Shown here: positions 4,858 through 7,674 of the stretch, piece by piece
How the letters are laid out: each line of letters starts with the position of its first letter
Position numbering within the stretch: the stretch's first letter is position 1
Assembly (NCBI GenBank): GCA_947649215.1
Contig: CANSQW010000051.1
Span: 1-7,674, forward strand
Length of the DNA stretch: 7,674 nucleotides
Reading direction: 5' to 3'
Source of the DNA: an uncultured bacterium
GTDB lineage: Bacteria; Actinomycetota; Coriobacteriia; Coriobacteriales; Eggerthellaceae
Made by a program: the position numbers and the translations under genes
Notes under the pieces: model-generated
Databases searched by the model: none
Told to the model about the DNA's origin: nothing
What the model saw: the letters and a program-made list of their open reading frames with translations, nothing else

Positions 4858-6381
4858 CTACTTCACCACCGCCAGGTTCACGCTGGCCAGGAGGTTGGGA
4901 ATGCTGCGAACGGCAGAGCGGTTCCACTCCTTGGCGCGGTCGGGCAGCTCCTCCCAGGGCACCAGGTAGGGGCTGAGCCGGCGCTCCACGTCCTTGGCGG
5001 CGCCGTAACTCCAGCCGGCCCGCTGCCGCTCGCGCAGCCAGCGACGATGTTCCAGGATGGCCAAGCACTCAACCTCGCTCGCGGTGAACGCGCTCACCCG
5101 CTGATCGGGGCGGCACGTACCCGCGGGAAGCACCTCGTAGCCCAGGGTCTCCAGCTTGTGATGGATGCTGCTGATGTAGGCGATGGACGAGTCGCGCAGG
5201 TCGGGCGGCAGGCTGGCGAAGCTCGCGAACTCTTGATCAGCCTGCGAGGCGATGCGATCGGCGGTGTAGCGCATGAACGAGGTGCGCGCCAGCTCGGTGA
5301 TGACGTCCGCTTTGCCGGCATACCCCTGGCGCGACAGAAGCTCGGGCGAGTCCACCAGCAGCGGACGGGCGGCAGCCGGCCCGTAGAGGGAGCACACGAG
5401 CACGTTCCAGATGAGCTGCTCCTTGCCGATGAGCCACCCAGGCAGAGAGCCCCCGTAGCCGTCGGCCTCGAACCCAGGGTGCGCCTCGCGTGCCTGCCGC
5501 ACCAGCGCGACAAGCTGCGGAACGTCGTGATCGGCCAGGGGAGACGGCTCGCTCGACAGATCCCGGTGGTAGGCGTCGAGCGCCTCCTCGCATGACTCGA
5601 GGAAGTAGTCGCAGGCCCCCTCGCCGAAGTCGAGCTCGACGAAGCGCTGATGCAGGGCGCCGATGATGGCGCCCATCACATCGCAGTCGTCCCACCAGCC
5701 GCCGCTCACCAGCTCGATGCGGTTCTGCAGGCACCACGCAGGCAGCGCGTCGAGCAGCGCAGACAGCGGACCTGCCGCGCCCAGGGACTCGTAGGCGCGC
5801 GCCTCAGCCTCCATGGTCGCGAGCAGAAGGCGGAGCTCGGCGACGGATTCCTCGGGCTCGCGTCCCTCGCAGGCAAGGTCCTCGATGGCCTTCTGGAAGC
5901 TGGGCAGCGGTCCTTTGCCTCCGCGGCCGCGCTCCGCAGAGCCACGGCGGCGATTGAGGGAGAAGGGCGGGCAGAAGCGCTCGAAGGTGGCCACCGTCTC
6001 CTCGGGCGAAAGCGTGTTCAGCTTCAAGGTGTGGGCCGTCCACACCGAAACGGCGCGCAGGCACGCCTGAGCGCTCTCCGGCCGCGTGCAGGCTGCCACG
6101 ATGCGCGACTCGAAGGCCGCTCGCCAGTAGTTGGCGTTGAAGAGCAGCCGGTCGACCGCCGACTGCGTCCCCCGCCGCAGGCCAGCGGCGTCAGGAGACT
6201 CCACGAAGACAGCGCCCGCAGGCACGGAGGCCTCGCCGGACGCGAAGGCAAGGTAGGCGGACAGCGCCACCTTTACGATTTCGATGGGCTTCAAGGTGTC
6301 GCCACGCCGCATGCGCTCACGCTCGAGGGCGGCCTCGACGGCATCGACGGGACGGGCGGCCCGAGATCGCTTCCTGGCCAT
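4858..6381 (-). CDS. RyR-domain protein with unrecognised N-terminal region
   Basis: This is a 507-residue soluble protein. Residues ~432-502 are a RyR domain, the module first known as a repeat in ryanodine receptors and found in many bacterial and phage proteins. It shows EHRRWLRERQRAGWSYG (444-460), P471, LVPWEELP (473-480) and a final RSIPNLL. The part just before it (SSIAYISSIHHKLETLGYEVLP, near 398-419, split here by prose only) resembles the segment that often precedes RyR in bacteria. Residues 1-~390 match nothing I recognise; they are helical, tryptophan- and cysteine-containing, with a basic glycine/arginine linker at ~144-158. In bacteria RyR domains are thought to bind small ligands or modified nucleotides, which is inference. 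The ATG at 6379-6381 has GGGAGGGG 11 bases upstream; ATG 6408 or TTG 6432 are alternatives. Neighbours give no clear partner. Confidence 0.85.
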   Translation of the reverse strand: MARKRSRAARPVDAVEAALERERMRRGDTLKPIEIVKVALSAYLAFASGEASVPAGAVFVESPDAAGLRRGTQSAVDRLLFNANYWRAAFESRIVAACTRPESAQACLRAVSVWTAHTLKLNTLSPEETVATFERFCPPFSLNRRRGSAERGRGGKGPLPSFQKAIEDLACEGREPEESVAELRLLLATMEAEARAYESLGAAGPLSALLDALPAWCLQNRIELVSGGWWDDCDVMGAIIGALHQRFVELDFGEGACDYFLESCEEALDAYHRDLSSEPSPLADHDVPQLVALVRQAREAHPGFEADGYGGSLPGWLIGKEQLIWNVLVCSLYGPAAARPLLVDSPELLSRQGYAGKADVITELARTSFMRYTADRIASQADQEFASFASLPPDLRDSSIAYISSIHHKLETLGYEVLPAGTCRPDQRVSAFTASEVECLAILEHRRWLRERQRAGWSYGAAKDVERRLSPYLVPWEELPDRAKEWNRSAVRSIPNLLASVNLAVVK

Positions 6382-6382
6382 C

Positions 6383-6394
6383 GGTTGGCCAACC
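6383..6394. promoter_or_regulatory. Perfect palindrome GGTTGGCCAACC between SD and start of the RyR-domain gene
   Basis: A 12-base perfect palindrome covering the space between GGGAGGGG (6393-6400) and the chosen ATG (6381). If folded in the mRNA it would shorten the distance from SD to start, which is otherwise long at 11 bases. If translation starts at 6408 or 6432 it is simply coding sequence. Confidence 0.3.
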
Positions 6395-6445
6395 CCTCCC
6401 CTCTTCATCAGCGGCTTTACGCCATTTCGCAACGTTTCGCCCCCT

Positions 6446-6481
6446 ATGATAGCCGCTCACGGCCACGCCATTGGGCAATGG
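6446..6481 (-). promoter_or_regulatory. Candidate promoter and CCATTG-GG-CAATGG operator of the RyR-domain gene
   Basis: On the minus strand TATCAT (6446-6451) could be a -10 box. The perfect 6-2-6 palindrome CCATTGGGCAATGG (6468-6481) covers the expected -35 position, where no good -35 consensus is visible (TTGCCC at 6473-6478 is 21 bases away). A site so placed suits a repressor or activator. The initiating base would be near 6439. Confidence 0.35.
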
Positions 6482-6534
6482 GGCCCGCACCCGCCGCAGG
6501 CGCAGCGCATCGACCGCCCCGCTCGCGCGCGTTC

Positions 6535-7674
6535 CTAGCGAATCACGGCGTCGGGCCCGGGCTCGAGCAAAAGGCGGGCGAGCTCGATCATCTGGTCGAG
6601 CTCGAGCTGCCCGCCAGGGTCGCCCGTCGGGCCCGCCAAGCGATACACGAACGCCCGCGAGGGAAGCTCCGCAGAACGAGCGATCGCGTAGACGGCGGCA
6701 GCATCCTCCTGCTCGGCGGCCGCGATGGCGGCAAGGTCGGAGCGGCCGGGAAGGCGCGAGTCCATGACGCTCCGGAAGTCGGGCACGTCTTGGAGGGGAA
6801 AGCGAACCGCCAGGCTGCCATCGGCGAGCACGATGACGAGCGCGTCTCCCTCGCCGCTCAGGTCGACCGCCTGGGCCGCGAGGACGGGCTGCGCGAACGC
6901 CTCCCGGTACAGCTCGGCGCCATCCGCGAGGGACAGCAGGCTCACGGCGTTTCCCGCCGTGCAGACGACGGCGTCAAGGCCAATATCCGCGCCGCACGGC
7001 AGGTGCGGGAGCGCGAGAATGCGGGAGGTTCGGCCCGGGCTGCCGCTCACCACGGAGGAGAAGACGCCCTCTGCCCGCCAAAGGGGCTCTTCGGCGGAGG
7101 CGGCCAGATCCCAGGCGGTGACGGCGTAGGGGTTGTTGACCCCCTGGGCGTTCGTCAGGGCGAGCGATGCCGCCACGAGGATGCCGTCCTTCTGATACAG
7201 CCCCGACGGCAGAAGGCCGCCCGTGCTGATCCACGTGGCGTCGGGCACGTCTGCGCCGAAGGCCGCAGGCACCATCATGACCGTGCCGCGCGGGGCGACG
7301 AACGCCGTGCCGCCCTCCTCGCGGTAGGCACTTGGGGTGCGCGGCCCCAGGCGGTAGAGCACGGCCGGATCGATGGACGAGCCGCCCGCCGAGCCGAACA
7401 GGAAGGCTCCCTCGGTCTTGCCCGTCTCGACGTCGATGGCGAGCGCCCCGATCTCCTCGGCGTCCGTGCGGAAGAAGAGCGCGACCAGCCCCTGATCGGG
7501 AACGAGGGAAGCCGATATCGGAAAGACGCCGGCCCTCCGCCAAGCCACCTTCGCCCGGCTCACGTCCAGGCAGAACGCTCCGCCCTCCCCCGCGCCGCCG
7601 AAGACGAGGAGACGGGTGCGGCCCACCACCTTGAGGCCCCACTCATCGGCGTCAAAACCCTCGGGGTCGGAGAG
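6535..7674 (-). CDS. Beta-propeller-like protein, N-terminus outside the window
   Basis: The visible 379 residues are the C-terminal part; the frame is open through the window edge (reading LSDPEGFDADEWGLKVVG at its start), so the true start lies beyond 7674 and the GTG at 7629 is not needed. The protein is built of repeated short hydrophobic strands and turns: RLLVFGGAGEGGAFCLDV, GALAIDVETGKTEGAFLFG, PYAVTAWDLAASAEEPLWRA, DAVVCTAGNAVSLLSLADG and DALVIVLADGSLAVRF. Each gives a value, then 'D-x-x-(T/A)-G', as in PQQ-like or WD40-like beta-propellers. It probably acts in binding or scaffolding, or in a larger multidomain protein; no catalytic motif is visible. Whether it is exported cannot be judged without the N-terminus. 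It lies 153 bases upstream of the RyR-domain gene on the same strand, with a likely promoter in between. Confidence 0.75.
   Translation of the reverse strand, partial: LSDPEGFDADEWGLKVVGRTRLLVFGGAGEGGAFCLDVSRAKVAWRRAGVFPISASLVPDQGLVALFFRTDAEEIGALAIDVETGKTEGAFLFGSAGGSSIDPAVLYRLGPRTPSAYREEGGTAFVAPRGTVMMVPAAFGADVPDATWISTGGLLPSGLYQKDGILVAASLALTNAQGVNNPYAVTAWDLAASAEEPLWRAEGVFSSVVSGSPGRTSRILALPHLPCGADIGLDAVVCTAGNAVSLLSLADGAELYREAFAQPVLAAQAVDLSGEGDALVIVLADGSLAVRFPLQDVPDFRSVMDSRLPGRSDLAAIAAAEQEDAAAVYAIARSAELPSRAFVYRLAGPTGDPGGQLELDQMIELARLLLEPGPDAVIR

Overview
The window is very GC-rich, with strong G/C third-position preference in the real genes, short intergenic gaps, and Shine-Dalgarno (SD) sequences of the AGGAGG / GAAGGAG type. 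The gene set and a small cysteine-tailed protein usually mis-labelled 'Hsp90' suggest an anaerobic, high-GC Actinomycetota of the Coriobacteriia (Eggerthellaceae-like). This placement is inferred from composition and family memory, not from a marker gene. No rRNA, tRNA or CRISPR array was seen.

Layout. The left edge (1-190) is a copy of a ~150-bp repeat that recurs at 3262-3410 and 4636-4785. Next comes a decayed, minus-strand IS30-type transposase fragment (182-369), then a small two-helix membrane protein (604-837, +). A perfect 18-bp terminator hairpin separates that gene from the convergent 121-residue CDCDAC protein (890-1255, -). The 121-residue gene is divergent from a Fic-domain protein with a C-terminal winged helix (1377-2330, +). 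The two share an AT-rich promoter region holding a near-perfect palindrome and an additional half-site. A single-domain rhodanese follows (2439-2789, +), facing an unrecognised 106-residue gene (2870-3190, -). Beyond the second repeat copy lies a DUF1905 protein (3500-3769, -), a ~350-base region with no gene, and an atypical MsrA (4119-4592, +).

Right part. Repeat copy 3 lies between msrA and a 507-residue minus-strand protein (4858-6381) that ends in a RyR domain; its other ~430 residues match nothing I recognise. At the right edge is the C-terminal ~379 residues of a minus-strand beta-propeller-like protein (6535 to beyond 7674), whose start is outside the window.

How it fits together. 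Most genes are single transcription units facing each other or diverging, so this looks like accessory or housekeeping-fringe chromosome and not one operon. The clearest regulatory unit is the divergent CDCDAC-protein/Fic pair. Its two predicted -35 boxes overlap inside one palindrome that the Fic protein's own winged helix could bind. MsrA and the rhodanese have redox/sulfur roles, but nothing in the sequence links them. The most unusual elements are the three-copy structured repeat and the RyR-domain protein with an unrecognised N-terminal region.
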